From JADMIH01 sp036399775 (GTDB lineage: Bacteria; Chloroflexota; Chloroflexia; QHBQ01; JADMIH01), in the NCBI GenBank assembly GCA_036399775.1, contig DASWMJ010000095.1, forward strand, positions 24,614-88,613: a stretch of DNA of 64,000 bases. The letters are read 5' to 3'. A program made the position numbers and the translations under genes. How positions within the stretch are numbered: the stretch's first letter is position 1; the number at the start of each line of letters is the position of its first letter. Under the pieces are notes generated by a model. That model worked only from the letters and a program-made list of their open reading frames with translations. It was not told the DNA's origin and searched no databases. This document shows, in pieces, positions 8,697 to 16,140 of this stretch.

Positions 8697-8716
8697 TATA
8701 TATTATATATACTATA
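8697..8716. promoter_or_regulatory. AT-rich near-palindromic patch between divergent TPR genes
   Basis: A run of alternating A and T (8697-8716) in otherwise mixed sequence, located between the minus-strand TPR genes and the plus-strand gene at 8889. It could contain promoters for one or both directions, but no clean -35/-10 pair can be assigned. The remaining 8717-8888 sequence shows nothing recognisable. Confidence 0.3.
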
Positions 8717-8888
8717 TGTGCGAAATCAAGTATTGCAGAGAGGTGACTTTAGTGGTAGGATGCAATTGAGCCACTGAGGGAAGGTGTGCGATACCCCACT
8801 AACGTCGGGTTAGATACTAGAATACAGATAGTGCCAATTACATGGGTTGGGTAAGACACATTAATGAGATGCCGACAAGAAGATTAGT

Positions 8889-10034
8889 ATGGCAGATAAG
8901 AAGCAATTAGCAGAGGAATTTGAAGCGAGGATAAACTACGCGAAGATGCTGATCCGCGACGGTCAGGTAGATGACGGCCTGCGGGTTATCGAGGAGGTGG
9001 AACAGCAATACAGCCCATACTTTGACAACCTGCCTCCCCAGCTACGTTATCTCATCCCTTACTCTAGAGGTAGGGCATACTTGCAGATCAAGCAACCCTC
9101 TCGCGCCAGGATCGAGTTCGAGACTGCTGTTAGGCTTGCGGGACCGGACATAGAGGCACGTGCGCGCTCACAAAACCTGCTTGGCGCGGCTCTTTATGCG
9201 GAAGAACAACCATCTTCCGCGTTGAAGTACCACCTGGTGTGCGTCACGGCGATAGTGCAGGGACCGATAAAGGACCTTGTCTTCCGGCTCAGCGTCTATC
9301 AGAATCTGGCGAATGATTACTGGGCGCTCAATGAAATCGAACTCGCTATCGGTGCCTATAAGGAAGCGTTGCTCCTGCTTGAGGACCTGGATGCCCCAGA
9401 TCGACAAGCAGATATCTTCTGGGGACTTTCGCTCGCATATAAGGCACGCAAAGAGTGGCGTTACGCCCGCCTGTACGTCAAGCGAGCCATCCAGTTATTC
9501 CAATCCACCGGCAATCGAGCGGCGGAAGCTGCCATGCATATCAACTTCGGGGAAATTTTGCTGGAAGAAGGACTGACAAGGGAGGCAGCGCAGCCGCTTG
9601 ACCAAGCTTTGAAACTCCTCTCAGGTACGGACCATTTTGGATTGTTAAGCTTTGTACATCGCTATTGCGCTGAAATTGCTCGCATAACTGGGGAATTAGG
9701 ACAGGCAGCAGAGTATGCAAAGGAGAGTATAAGATACGCTGAGATTTTGCTTAATTCGGATCAGACCATAGATAGCCATGTGTGGATCGAGCCTAACCGC
9801 ACGCATGCCGAGGCGCTGCATGGCGCTGCCCTCATCATGGAGGCAAAGGGCGAGAGAGATGCCGCTGATACGCTGTTCGAACAGGCATTCGAGCGGTTGA
9901 GGCCGACAACACTTACGGAGATCAAGTCTTCCATTCACCTTAGCTACGCAGGTGTGTTGGAAGCCAGAGGCGACTACAAAGGAGCAATCGAGCAGTATAA
10001 GGCCGCCAACGATTCTAAGGAAGATGGAGTTTGA
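8889..10034 (+). CDS. TPR protein, HTH-less paralogue of the XRE-TPR regulator
   Basis: A 381-residue all-helical protein that aligns over its whole length with the TPR part of the regulator at 5416. Compare 'INYAKMLIRDGQVDDGLRVI' here with 'CNYVKMLMRVGQLNKALQLI' there, 'NLANDYWALNEIELAIGAYK' with 'NLANDYSALNEPDRAIDLYE', and a shared 'AEALHGAALIMEAKGERDAA' region. It lacks the DNA-binding domain entirely and begins where the HTH linker would end. The upstream frame does not encode an HTH, so this is a real truncation or a purpose-built TPR-only form. The RBS is weak (AGAAGA). It could compete for the regulator's ligand or dimerise with it (inference). A strong terminator follows. Confidence 0.75.
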   Translation: MADKKQLAEEFEARINYAKMLIRDGQVDDGLRVIEEVEQQYSPYFDNLPPQLRYLIPYSRGRAYLQIKQPSRARIEFETAVRLAGPDIEARARSQNLLGAALYAEEQPSSALKYHLVCVTAIVQGPIKDLVFRLSVYQNLANDYWALNEIELAIGAYKEALLLLEDLDAPDRQADIFWGLSLAYKARKEWRYARLYVKRAIQLFQSTGNRAAEAAMHINFGEILLEEGLTREAAQPLDQALKLLSGTDHFGLLSFVHRYCAEIARITGELGQAAEYAKESIRYAEILLNSDQTIDSHVWIEPNRTHAEALHGAALIMEAKGERDAADTLFEQAFERLRPTTLTEIKSSIHLSYAGVLEARGDYKGAIEQYKAANDSKEDGV

Positions 10035-10150
10035 GTCTTAGCAAAGTTGTCTAAGTGCTCTATCGAACAAGCCTTCAGACGGCATGTCACCAAACATAAG
10101 TCGCAGTCTACATTGTGTGCATTACATACAGGCGCATATCGGAACTCAAC

Positions 10151-10192
10151 GCAAAAGCAGGGTTCATACACCTGCATGAACCCTGCTTTTGC
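10151..10192. terminator. Bidirectional intrinsic terminator
   Basis: A perfect 17-bp stem (10151-10167 with 10176-10192) with an 8-base loop; the arms begin GCAAAAGCAGG and end CCTGCTTTTGC, giving A/T runs on both sides. It lies between the convergent genes at 8889 (+) and 10204 (-) and can serve both. Confidence 0.8.
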
Positions 10193-10203
10193 ATCAACCG
10201 GGG

Positions 10204-10545
10204 CTAATGTCCCGGATCGGGAGTGGGCGTTGCCGTGGGAGTTGGCGTGGGATCCGGACAGTCGATGTTGGGCGGAGGATTAACGCCATCGCATTCACCG
10301 CCATCCGCAAACGCGCTTGGCACAGTCACAAGATCGCGCATAGTCACAATCTCCGTCACAATACGAAGTGTCGGGCTGTTGAACAGCGGACTGTTCAGCA
10401 CTGAGTGGTTGACTGCGGGCGTCTGGCCATTCGTAGCAGACTTGCCTGCCAGACCGACGAGGAGCAGGGCCAGAGCCAGCGCCACAGGCCTACTACGACG
10501 CACTAACTGTATTACGGGCCGCCTAAACCTTTCAAAGATTTTCAT
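10204..10545 (-). CDS. Small exported protein with Pro/Thr-rich tail
   Basis: A 113-residue protein from the ATG at 10545, chosen because AGGAG lies 8 bases upstream and a signal peptide starts there: basic n-region 'MKIFERFRRPVIQLVRRSRP', hydrophobic core 'VALALALLLVGLAG', likely cleavage after 'GKSA'. The mature part is about 75 residues, with two Cys and a tail 'PDPTPTPTATPTPD' typical of surface proteins in this phylum. No catalytic motif is seen. It lies among TPR-type regulators that could respond to secreted peptides, but a signalling role is only a guess. The longer ORF upstream of the ATG is probably not translated. Confidence 0.65.
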   Translation of the reverse strand: MKIFERFRRPVIQLVRRSRPVALALALLLVGLAGKSATNGQTPAVNHSVLNSPLFNSPTLRIVTEIVTMRDLVTVPSAFADGGECDGVNPPPNIDCPDPTPTPTATPTPDPGH

Positions 10546-10863
10546 GCTCTTTCTCCTATTTGTTGGCCGGTTAGTTTTCCGTACCCAGAGAAGAGGTTTG
10601 ATGCTGCATTCAATGCTTCCGGACTGCACTGAAGGGTGGGTCGTCTTCTACTGGGCCCTGACCGGGAGAGCGAGGGGCAAGCTTGTCCGATTACGGTGTT
10701 AGTGCCTGCCGGGAGTTGGGTGAAGTGAGGTGCACCTTCAGATTCACCAGCGTTCGCTTTTCGGTCGGGGCAAACAGTTCTTGGCTGCTTGCCCCCTAAT
10801 TTCACAAGAGCGCGCGACAACGTAGCCGCAACATAAAAGCGACATGATTGCAACAGCGAGTAA

Positions 10864-10929
10864 TCTAGGAGGAGCTAGAGCGTTGCGAGGCAACAGTCAA
10901 ACAACAGGCGATAACTGTTCGTGTTGCCT
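10864..10929 (+). promoter_or_regulatory. Dyad symmetries upstream of the NB-ARC operon
   Basis: Two inverted repeats precede the operon: TCTAG-N6-CTAGA (10864-10879) and AGGCAACA (10888-10895) with TGTTGCCT (10922-10929). The second encloses a further AACAGT/ACTGTT pair (10892-10897, 10914-10919). They end 38 bases before the ATG of a protein that itself carries an HTH, so autoregulation or a leader hairpin is plausible. No clear -35/-10 could be fixed in 10546-10940, which otherwise holds a GGGGCAA/TTGCCCC hairpin (10767-10795) and nothing else recognisable. Confidence 0.4.
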
Positions 10930-10967
10930 GAGATGTCATTTTGGGGTTTCAGGCAGGAGGCATAAGA

Positions 10968-12443
10968 ATGAAAGGTAAAAGTCCCTGGCCCGCATTCGGG
11001 CCGGCTATGACCGTCCAAGAATATGCGGGAGACCTAGTCACAAGGGTCTTCGGGACGCAGATCAATGCCGCCAAGCACTTTGGGGTGAACCGTTCCACGA
11101 TCAGTAGATATCAGATGCCTGAATACAAGGATATCAGGAGAGTCGGCACCATACCTCCAATTGGCTATCTAGTTGGTATGATGACCCTCTTCGTCGAGCG
11201 CAACCTAGGCAAGAATGCCAGCGAAGAGGAGGTCAGGGAAGCCCAACGCTTCTTCCTGGAGCAAATAAACAAAGTACTCACCAAATACCATCCGGCATAC
11301 AATTACCATGATATGTTTCAAGAATGGGAGGAGTTGCGCGCCGAAGCCGATAAATATTCCCCCCCTAGATTGTCTGATCCACCTCCCCCACCTCAACTGC
11401 CCAATCCATATCTCGTACCCTCACTGCCACCGCAGGGGGTATTTGGCAGGGACGAGGCTCTGGGAAAGATCGAGGAGATGCTGGCCGCGAAGATATCTGA
11501 TTCATCAGAGGCAGCGCCCCTCGCGCTAAGAGGATTCGGCGGGATAGGCAAGACAACCCTGGCGATTTCTATTGGCAGGGGACGCAACGTCTCCGCTCTC
11601 TACCCTGACGGGGTCCTCTGGGTCGAACTCGGCCCAAATCCTTCCGTACGCCAGTTTCTCACCACCTGGGGCGACGCGCTCGACGTAGACTTGCGCACGG
11701 AGCGGGATGAAGCTACATGCGAAGCCAGGCTTCGCAATGCTCTCTCTCGTCGCCGGGCGCTGCTCATATTGGACGACATATGGAACCCCAACCACGCCCG
11801 ACATTTTCTGCTGGGCGGGCCGAGTTGTCGCACCCTTCTTACTACTCGTGAATTTCAGATCGCGTATGACCTGACCACGCCGGAGCGAACCCTACAGGTG
11901 GGTCTGCTAGACCTGGCAAGCTCGCTTCAGATGTTACGCAAGTTGGCCCCCGAGGCTGTGGCTCTCGATCGTAAGGCTGCCGAGAAGTTGTGCCGCAAGC
12001 TCGATGGTCTACCACTTGCCATCAAGTTGGCCGGACGGTTGCTGGCAATAGAGGCTTCTGTACCCTCGCGCATGCGAAAGCTGGTGGACGAGTTGATCGA
12101 GCGTCGAGAGGCGAGGCTAGGGTTGTTACAGTCTGAGCACCGGCTGGGTTTGCCGCAGGAGGAGCCGCCCTCCCTGAAAGCTATACTGGGCATGAGCGTG
12201 GACCGCTTGGATCAAACGGACAAGGAGCGCTTCGCAATGCTAGCGGTATTTGGAGGCGAGCCACTTACCTGGGAGATAGGCGCGTCCGCCGCAGTGTGGG
12301 AGTGCGCTGAAGACGAGGCGGAAGCTGCTACATCGCGCTTGATACAACGTGGGTTGGTGGAGCGTCGGCCCGATGATCGGTATTGGATGCACCAGTTGCT
12401 GGCCGACTACGCAAATAACTTGATGGAAGAGATGAGTGCGTGA
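10968..12443 (+). CDS. HTH/NB-ARC STAND ATPase
   Basis: A 491-residue protein with the ATPase core of STAND NTPases (AP-ATPase/NB-ARC). In order: an HTH-like helix pair (about 22-50, 'AAKHFGVNRSTISRYQ'); a helical linker; Walker A 'GFGGIGKTTL' (about 189-198); Walker B 'RRALLILDDIW' (about 260-270); an RNBS-B-like 'LLTTRE'; 'GLPLAIK' (about 347-353); a winged-helix segment; and 'WMHQLLADYA' near the end in the place of the MHD motif. The start at ATG 10968 is supported by AGGAGG 7 bases upstream; an in-frame TTG at 10941 is less likely. There is no sensor repeat domain: the protein stops right after the winged helix, and its TPR partner begins in an overlapping ORF (stop 12441-12443, ATG 12443). 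STAND proteins oligomerise on ligand sensing; the output domain here would be the HTH (inference). Confidence 0.88.
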   Translation: MKGKSPWPAFGPAMTVQEYAGDLVTRVFGTQINAAKHFGVNRSTISRYQMPEYKDIRRVGTIPPIGYLVGMMTLFVERNLGKNASEEEVREAQRFFLEQINKVLTKYHPAYNYHDMFQEWEELRAEADKYSPPRLSDPPPPPQLPNPYLVPSLPPQGVFGRDEALGKIEEMLAAKISDSSEAAPLALRGFGGIGKTTLAISIGRGRNVSALYPDGVLWVELGPNPSVRQFLTTWGDALDVDLRTERDEATCEARLRNALSRRRALLILDDIWNPNHARHFLLGGPSCRTLLTTREFQIAYDLTTPERTLQVGLLDLASSLQMLRKLAPEAVALDRKAAEKLCRKLDGLPLAIKLAGRLLAIEASVPSRMRKLVDELIERREARLGLLQSEHRLGLPQEEPPSLKAILGMSVDRLDQTDKERFAMLAVFGGEPLTWEIGASAAVWECAEDEAEAATSRLIQRGLVERRPDDRYWMHQLLADYANNLMEEMSA

Positions 12444-14026
12444 TGACTACTTTGCATGAAGCCCCTCTTCGACATGCTCAGTATTATCTAACGGTCCTAC
12501 AGAAGGTATCTAGCCTCTATCTGGCGGGCGGTGCCGACCAGGTCGAGGGGTTGCGCCGGTTTGATGGAGAGCTAGCGCAGATCGATAGAGGCTGGCGATG
12601 GGCGCAAGGTAACTCTCCAGCCCTCGATTCACTCACCGTCGATTACGCGAAAGCGGCTACTGCCGTTAGCGACCTACGTTACTCTTTGCGAACCGACCTG
12701 CTCCCTCGCCTCAGCCTGGCATTGGAGGCTGCCGAACGCTTGGACGATTGGCAGGCTGAGGGCCATCTCCTGTCAGAGTTGGGCAATATATGTTATGCGC
12801 TCGGTGATATCCAACAGGCAATTGAATATCACAACCGGCGTCTGTCGTTAGCCCAGCGTGAGGGCGATCTACGTGGTATGAGTGCAGCATTTACCAACCT
12901 GGGGCTTTGCTACCTGGCGATAAGCGAAATAGGCCGTGCTAGCGATTATCAAGAGCGGAGCATTGAGGCAGCTAGGGCCTACGGGGATCAAGGGGCAGAG
13001 AGTGTAGCCCTCGGTAATCTTGGGTTATGTTACGACGCCAGGGGAGAGGCTAAGCAAGCGATCCGCTGCTACGAGCAGCAGATAGTTTTTGCACGCCAAC
13101 TGGGGCATATGCGAAGCGAGGGGATAGCACTAGGTAATCTCGGAAATGCTTACATGAACCTCGGGGATCTGCGCAAGGCTATCGAATGTCATGAGCGAGC
13201 ACTGATTATCAGCCGCGCGCTCGGTGATAAATGGTCGGAGGGGCAGGACCTGGGCAATCTGGGAAGTACCTACTGCCGGTTAGCGGAAATGAACCAAGCG
13301 GTGCATTATCTGGAGCAACGCCTCTCGCTCGCGCACGCATTGGGGGACCGCAAAGGGGAAAGCGCGGCGTTGGACAATTTGGCGCTGGCTTATTCGGAAC
13401 TGAAAGAATTCGACCGTGCTATTGCCTATCACAATGCTGCGCTCGAGCTCAATATCGCCCTCAATGATAGCCTAGGAGAAGCTATCACCTTGAATAATCT
13501 GGGCAATACTTACCTTAGCCAGGGATATCCGCAGAAGGCGCTCGAAAATTATCAGCGGGCCTTGGCGGGGGATCGGAAAGGCGGGTATCTATTTAGCGAA
13601 GGGCGCACCCTAAACAACCTGGGTAATGCATACTCCGCGCTGGGTGACTCACTTCACGCCGTAGAGTGCTATGAGAAGAGCATCGCCATTGCCGATTCTA
13701 CAGGAGATACTCAGACGCACGCGCTCAGTAGTTGGAACCTGGGAGACGAGCTGATCAAGCGGGGCGAACTGGACCGGGCGGCGGACCTCATGCAGGTACT
13801 TGTCGACTACAAATGGAAAATGGGAATGCTAGCTGCAAAACGCGATGCCGACATCCTGGCGACATTGAGAGCGAGAATTAGAATGGGAGGCGGGATAGAG
13901 GATTTTAAGATGCTGGAGAAGCCGATTTCAAAGTCGCTTACCCAACTCTCCCGACTCGACAAGAGTTCAGGCAAACAGTTTCAGAGTACCTACTGCAAGC
14001 TAAAAATAGATGTCAAGTCCAATTGA
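12443..14026 (+). CDS. TPR sensor protein coupled to the NB-ARC ATPase
   Basis: A 527-residue protein (ATG 12443 shares a base with the upstream TGA; a GTG at 12440 is possible) made of about nine 40-residue TPRs of the 'GNLGNAYMNLGDLRKAIECH' type after a start segment 'RHAQYYLTVLQKVSSLYL' and 'GLRRFDGELAQIDRGW'. This segment normally follows the NB-ARC winged helix within a single polypeptide in related proteins, so the gene looks like the C-terminal half of a STAND protein expressed separately. The TGATG overlap implies translational coupling and equal amounts. The last 60 residues are non-repetitive and basic. The orphan gene at 6834-8402 is a close paralogue. It overlaps the next gene by 17 bases. 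Confidence 0.85.
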   Translation: MTTLHEAPLRHAQYYLTVLQKVSSLYLAGGADQVEGLRRFDGELAQIDRGWRWAQGNSPALDSLTVDYAKAATAVSDLRYSLRTDLLPRLSLALEAAERLDDWQAEGHLLSELGNICYALGDIQQAIEYHNRRLSLAQREGDLRGMSAAFTNLGLCYLAISEIGRASDYQERSIEAARAYGDQGAESVALGNLGLCYDARGEAKQAIRCYEQQIVFARQLGHMRSEGIALGNLGNAYMNLGDLRKAIECHERALIISRALGDKWSEGQDLGNLGSTYCRLAEMNQAVHYLEQRLSLAHALGDRKGESAALDNLALAYSELKEFDRAIAYHNAALELNIALNDSLGEAITLNNLGNTYLSQGYPQKALENYQRALAGDRKGGYLFSEGRTLNNLGNAYSALGDSLHAVECYEKSIAIADSTGDTQTHALSSWNLGDELIKRGELDRAADLMQVLVDYKWKMGMLAAKRDADILATLRARIRMGGGIEDFKMLEKPISKSLTQLSRLDKSSGKQFQSTYCKLKIDVKSN

Positions 14027-15521
14027 GCGCCACGCAGCTTATTATTTGTTGTTGGTGAAGCAGAACCGGGAGAATTGGGAATTGCTGACCCATGAGTTCC
14101 CGCAGATCAGCCGCGCAAAGGATACCCTCCTTAGGGATAAGGTCAGGCTCATAGAACTGGTGTGGGAGATGCGCGTATTCCTGAAATGGAGGAATCTAGG
14201 ACAAGAGCGTGTGGAGTGGCTGAATGCCGCGCTGGAAGCCGCACGCGAGTTGGGAGATACCGTGATGGAAGGACGGCTTCTGGGTGCGATAGCCGCTTTG
14301 CATGACGACCTGGGAGAGTTGTCGCAGGCATTTGCGCTCTACGAAAAAACCCTCGCGATCCAGGAGCGTAACGCTGACAAATGGGGAAGAGCAACCACCC
14401 ACAACGGTATCGGCCTCGTTTACGCTTCTCTGGGGAATCATAAGGTGGCGCTGGAGCAGTTGCAGCAGGCCCTTGCCTTGCGCGAAGAGTTGGGCGCGTC
14501 CGCCGCCGTCGCGAGCACATTGACCAACATGGCAAAAGTCTACGCAGATATGGGGGAGTCTGGGCAGGCAACCGAGTGCCTGGAACGTGCCGGTTTGTTG
14601 CGGCAGGGTCCGAACGACGAGACTGTCTCTGCTGCTCGTCTGGTCAATCTTGGTAGGATGGAGGCTAATAGGGGCAGGCTCCCTGAAGCTCAAGATTACT
14701 ACTTGCGCGCGATCGACCTTCTAAATAAGCTTGGCGACAACGTGACACTGGCTATCACACTTACCAATGTTGGCCAGATAGCAGCCCAGCAAGGAGACAG
14801 CGATAGAGCGCTCACCACTTATCACGAGGCGCTTGATTTACAAAGGAAGGCTGGCGACAAGGTAGAGGAGGCGGCAACACTCCATTCCATCGGCCAGCTA
14901 TATGAGCGGCTGGACAACCTGCAGAAAGCTGGTGAATACTACGAGGCAGCGCAGTCGATCCAGGAGCGCGCCGGCGACCTGCGAGGCCTCGGGCAGACCC
15001 TAACAGACCTCGGCAGCCTTTGTGAAAAGATTGCGGAACGCGGCGAAGCGCTGCGCCTCTATGAGCAGGCTCTACAATTGCAACGCACTGTAGCGGACCG
15101 TTCGGGGGAGGCGACTACTCTCACACGCATGGGGGACTTTCACCTGAGGGCCGAGGACTTCACACAAGCGTTGACGCTCTACGAGCAGGCGCTCAAGTTG
15201 CGTAGAGCGGTGGGTGAGCAGTCGGGAGAAGCGAGGACGCTCTACCACATGGCTCTGGCCTATTCCTGGTCAGGACAACCTGAGCGAACATTGTTGTGCT
15301 ACGCACAAGCTGCGTCTTTGCGGCAGGAACTCGGAGACGTGGCAGGGGAGAGGACCATACGTATCAACATGCTCTATTTCCATCTGCAAACAGGGGATCT
15401 ATCGAGTGCAGAATCCACACTACTCCGAATCGTGGAGCTGGACGAAGTCCTCCACCACCCCGACCTGAAGCGACATCGTAAAACATTGCGCTCGGTGCGT
15501 ACAAAACTCAACGCCATTTGA
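14010..15521 (+). CDS. Second TPR protein of the NB-ARC operon
   Basis: A 503-residue protein with ten or more TPRs ('NGIGLVYASLGNHKVALEQL', 'NVGQIAAQQGDSDRALTTYH'). Its first 70 residues ('RHAAYYLLLVKQNRENWELL', 'FPQISRAKDTLL') resemble the linker that joins NB-ARC and TPR parts in other STAND proteins. The ATG lies inside the end of the previous gene (17-base overlap), so it is part of the same operon. It is more divergent from the gene at 12443 than that one is from 6834, suggesting a different binding partner. It ends with the usual TPR capping helix. An imperfect hairpin (15506-15536) spans the stop codon but has no T-run. Confidence 0.82.
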   Translation: MSSPIERHAAYYLLLVKQNRENWELLTHEFPQISRAKDTLLRDKVRLIELVWEMRVFLKWRNLGQERVEWLNAALEAARELGDTVMEGRLLGAIAALHDDLGELSQAFALYEKTLAIQERNADKWGRATTHNGIGLVYASLGNHKVALEQLQQALALREELGASAAVASTLTNMAKVYADMGESGQATECLERAGLLRQGPNDETVSAARLVNLGRMEANRGRLPEAQDYYLRAIDLLNKLGDNVTLAITLTNVGQIAAQQGDSDRALTTYHEALDLQRKAGDKVEEAATLHSIGQLYERLDNLQKAGEYYEAAQSIQERAGDLRGLGQTLTDLGSLCEKIAERGEALRLYEQALQLQRTVADRSGEATTLTRMGDFHLRAEDFTQALTLYEQALKLRRAVGEQSGEARTLYHMALAYSWSGQPERTLLCYAQAASLRQELGDVAGERTIRINMLYFHLQTGDLSSAESTLLRIVELDEVLHHPDLKRHRKTLRSVRTKLNAI

Positions 15522-15660
15522 AACGGCGTCGAGTTGGCACTGAATGTCCCTGGCGACAATCCTTTATTATCCAAGATCGCACTCAAGAGAGCAGAGTATG
15601 AATTACTTCCCACATGTCATAACAAACTAGAATGGGATGTCTGGTTATCACGTGCTGTAG

Positions 15661-15927
15661 AGCAAGAGAGCAATACCTCACCCCGTAGACCGCTCGAATG
15701 TTGCCAAAGCGCTGGCTGGAGTAATTACTAGAGAAGATGCACCATCTCTGTCCAAAGTGACTACAGAGTTGGGCTATATGTTTTCGCCGCTATATTATGC
15801 TTTCCCAGAACTATGCAAGGAAATCACTGCTCGTTACAAAGCAGACTGTAGGGCGAAACGGCAAGTTCACCTCCAGCGAAGTATTGAAGAGGTAAGGGGT
15901 GTCACACGCGCGATTTATATGAAATGA
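15661..15927 (+). pseudogene. TniQ/TnsD-like C-terminal fragment
   Basis: An open frame of 88 codons with no start codon before residue 33. It reads '...SLSKVTTELGYMFSPLYYAF', then 'PELCKEITARYKADCRAK', then 'HLQRSIEEVRGVTRAIY', ending at TGA 15925-15927. This is the pattern of the C-terminal helix-turn-helix repeats of TniQ/TnsD-type proteins of Tn7-like and cyanobacterial transposons (a regular 'GY...HFPELC..I..RY.AY' unit). Upstream the frame closes at 15658-15660, and the preceding sequence in another frame is not clearly related. I read it as a relic of a mobile element at the edge of the accessory region. The rest of 15522-15660 shows nothing. Confidence 0.5.
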
Positions 15928-15978
15928 AAAAAGCAGAAACTGGGCGGCTGCGCCGCCCAGTTTCTGCTTTTTTCATTT
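15922..15978. terminator. Long perfect palindromic terminator
   Basis: Two 27-base arms (15922-15948, 15952-15978) with a 3-base loop pair perfectly. The GC-rich inner part and the AAAAAAG / CTTTTTT outer parts make it an intrinsic terminator in both directions. It begins inside the stop of the TniQ-like fragment. The outer arm sequence is the same as in the hairpin at 24375-24444. Confidence 0.8.
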
Positions 15979-16070
15979 GGTTGAAAGTCCCGCCCCTGCG
16001 TGCGGGGAGGGAAGTACGAGTTCTTGTGTGCATGAGGCAAGCACGAATATAAAATTCGGGATGTCTCGTG
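15922..16070. repeat. Dispersed repeat, copy 1 (hairpin plus conserved flank)
   Basis: The hairpin and the roughly 90 bases after it are shared with 24375-24535. Conserved blocks are 'TTGGTTGAA', 'GCGTGCGGGGAG', 'ACGAGTTCTT.TGTGCATGA' and 'AAAATTCGGGATG'. The inner stem differs between copies while still pairing, so structure rather than sequence is kept there. Confidence 0.65.
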
Positions 16071-16124
16071 ATTGTTGCGAATTCTCAGCCTGGTGGGGAA
16101 AAGGGCACCGGCGGCTGCCTGCTG

Positions 16125-16140
16125 TGGTATAATTGAAATA
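16125..16140 (+). promoter_or_regulatory. Extended -10 promoter giving a leaderless rarA transcript
   Basis: TGGTATAAT (TG 16125-16127 region, TATAAT 16128-16133) lies 6 bases before the ATG of rarA at 16140. Transcription would therefore start at or within a base or two of the start codon, and there is no Shine-Dalgarno sequence. No -35 consensus is seen 17 bases upstream. Confidence 0.6.

Noticed and set aside
10542..10853. A 103-codon minus-strand frame upstream of the exported small protein
   Set aside because: It overlaps the start and RBS of the better supported gene and has no family pattern.
15534..15731. A 65-codon frame downstream of the NB-ARC operon
   Set aside because: No family pattern and a different frame carries the TniQ-like sequence; judged chance.
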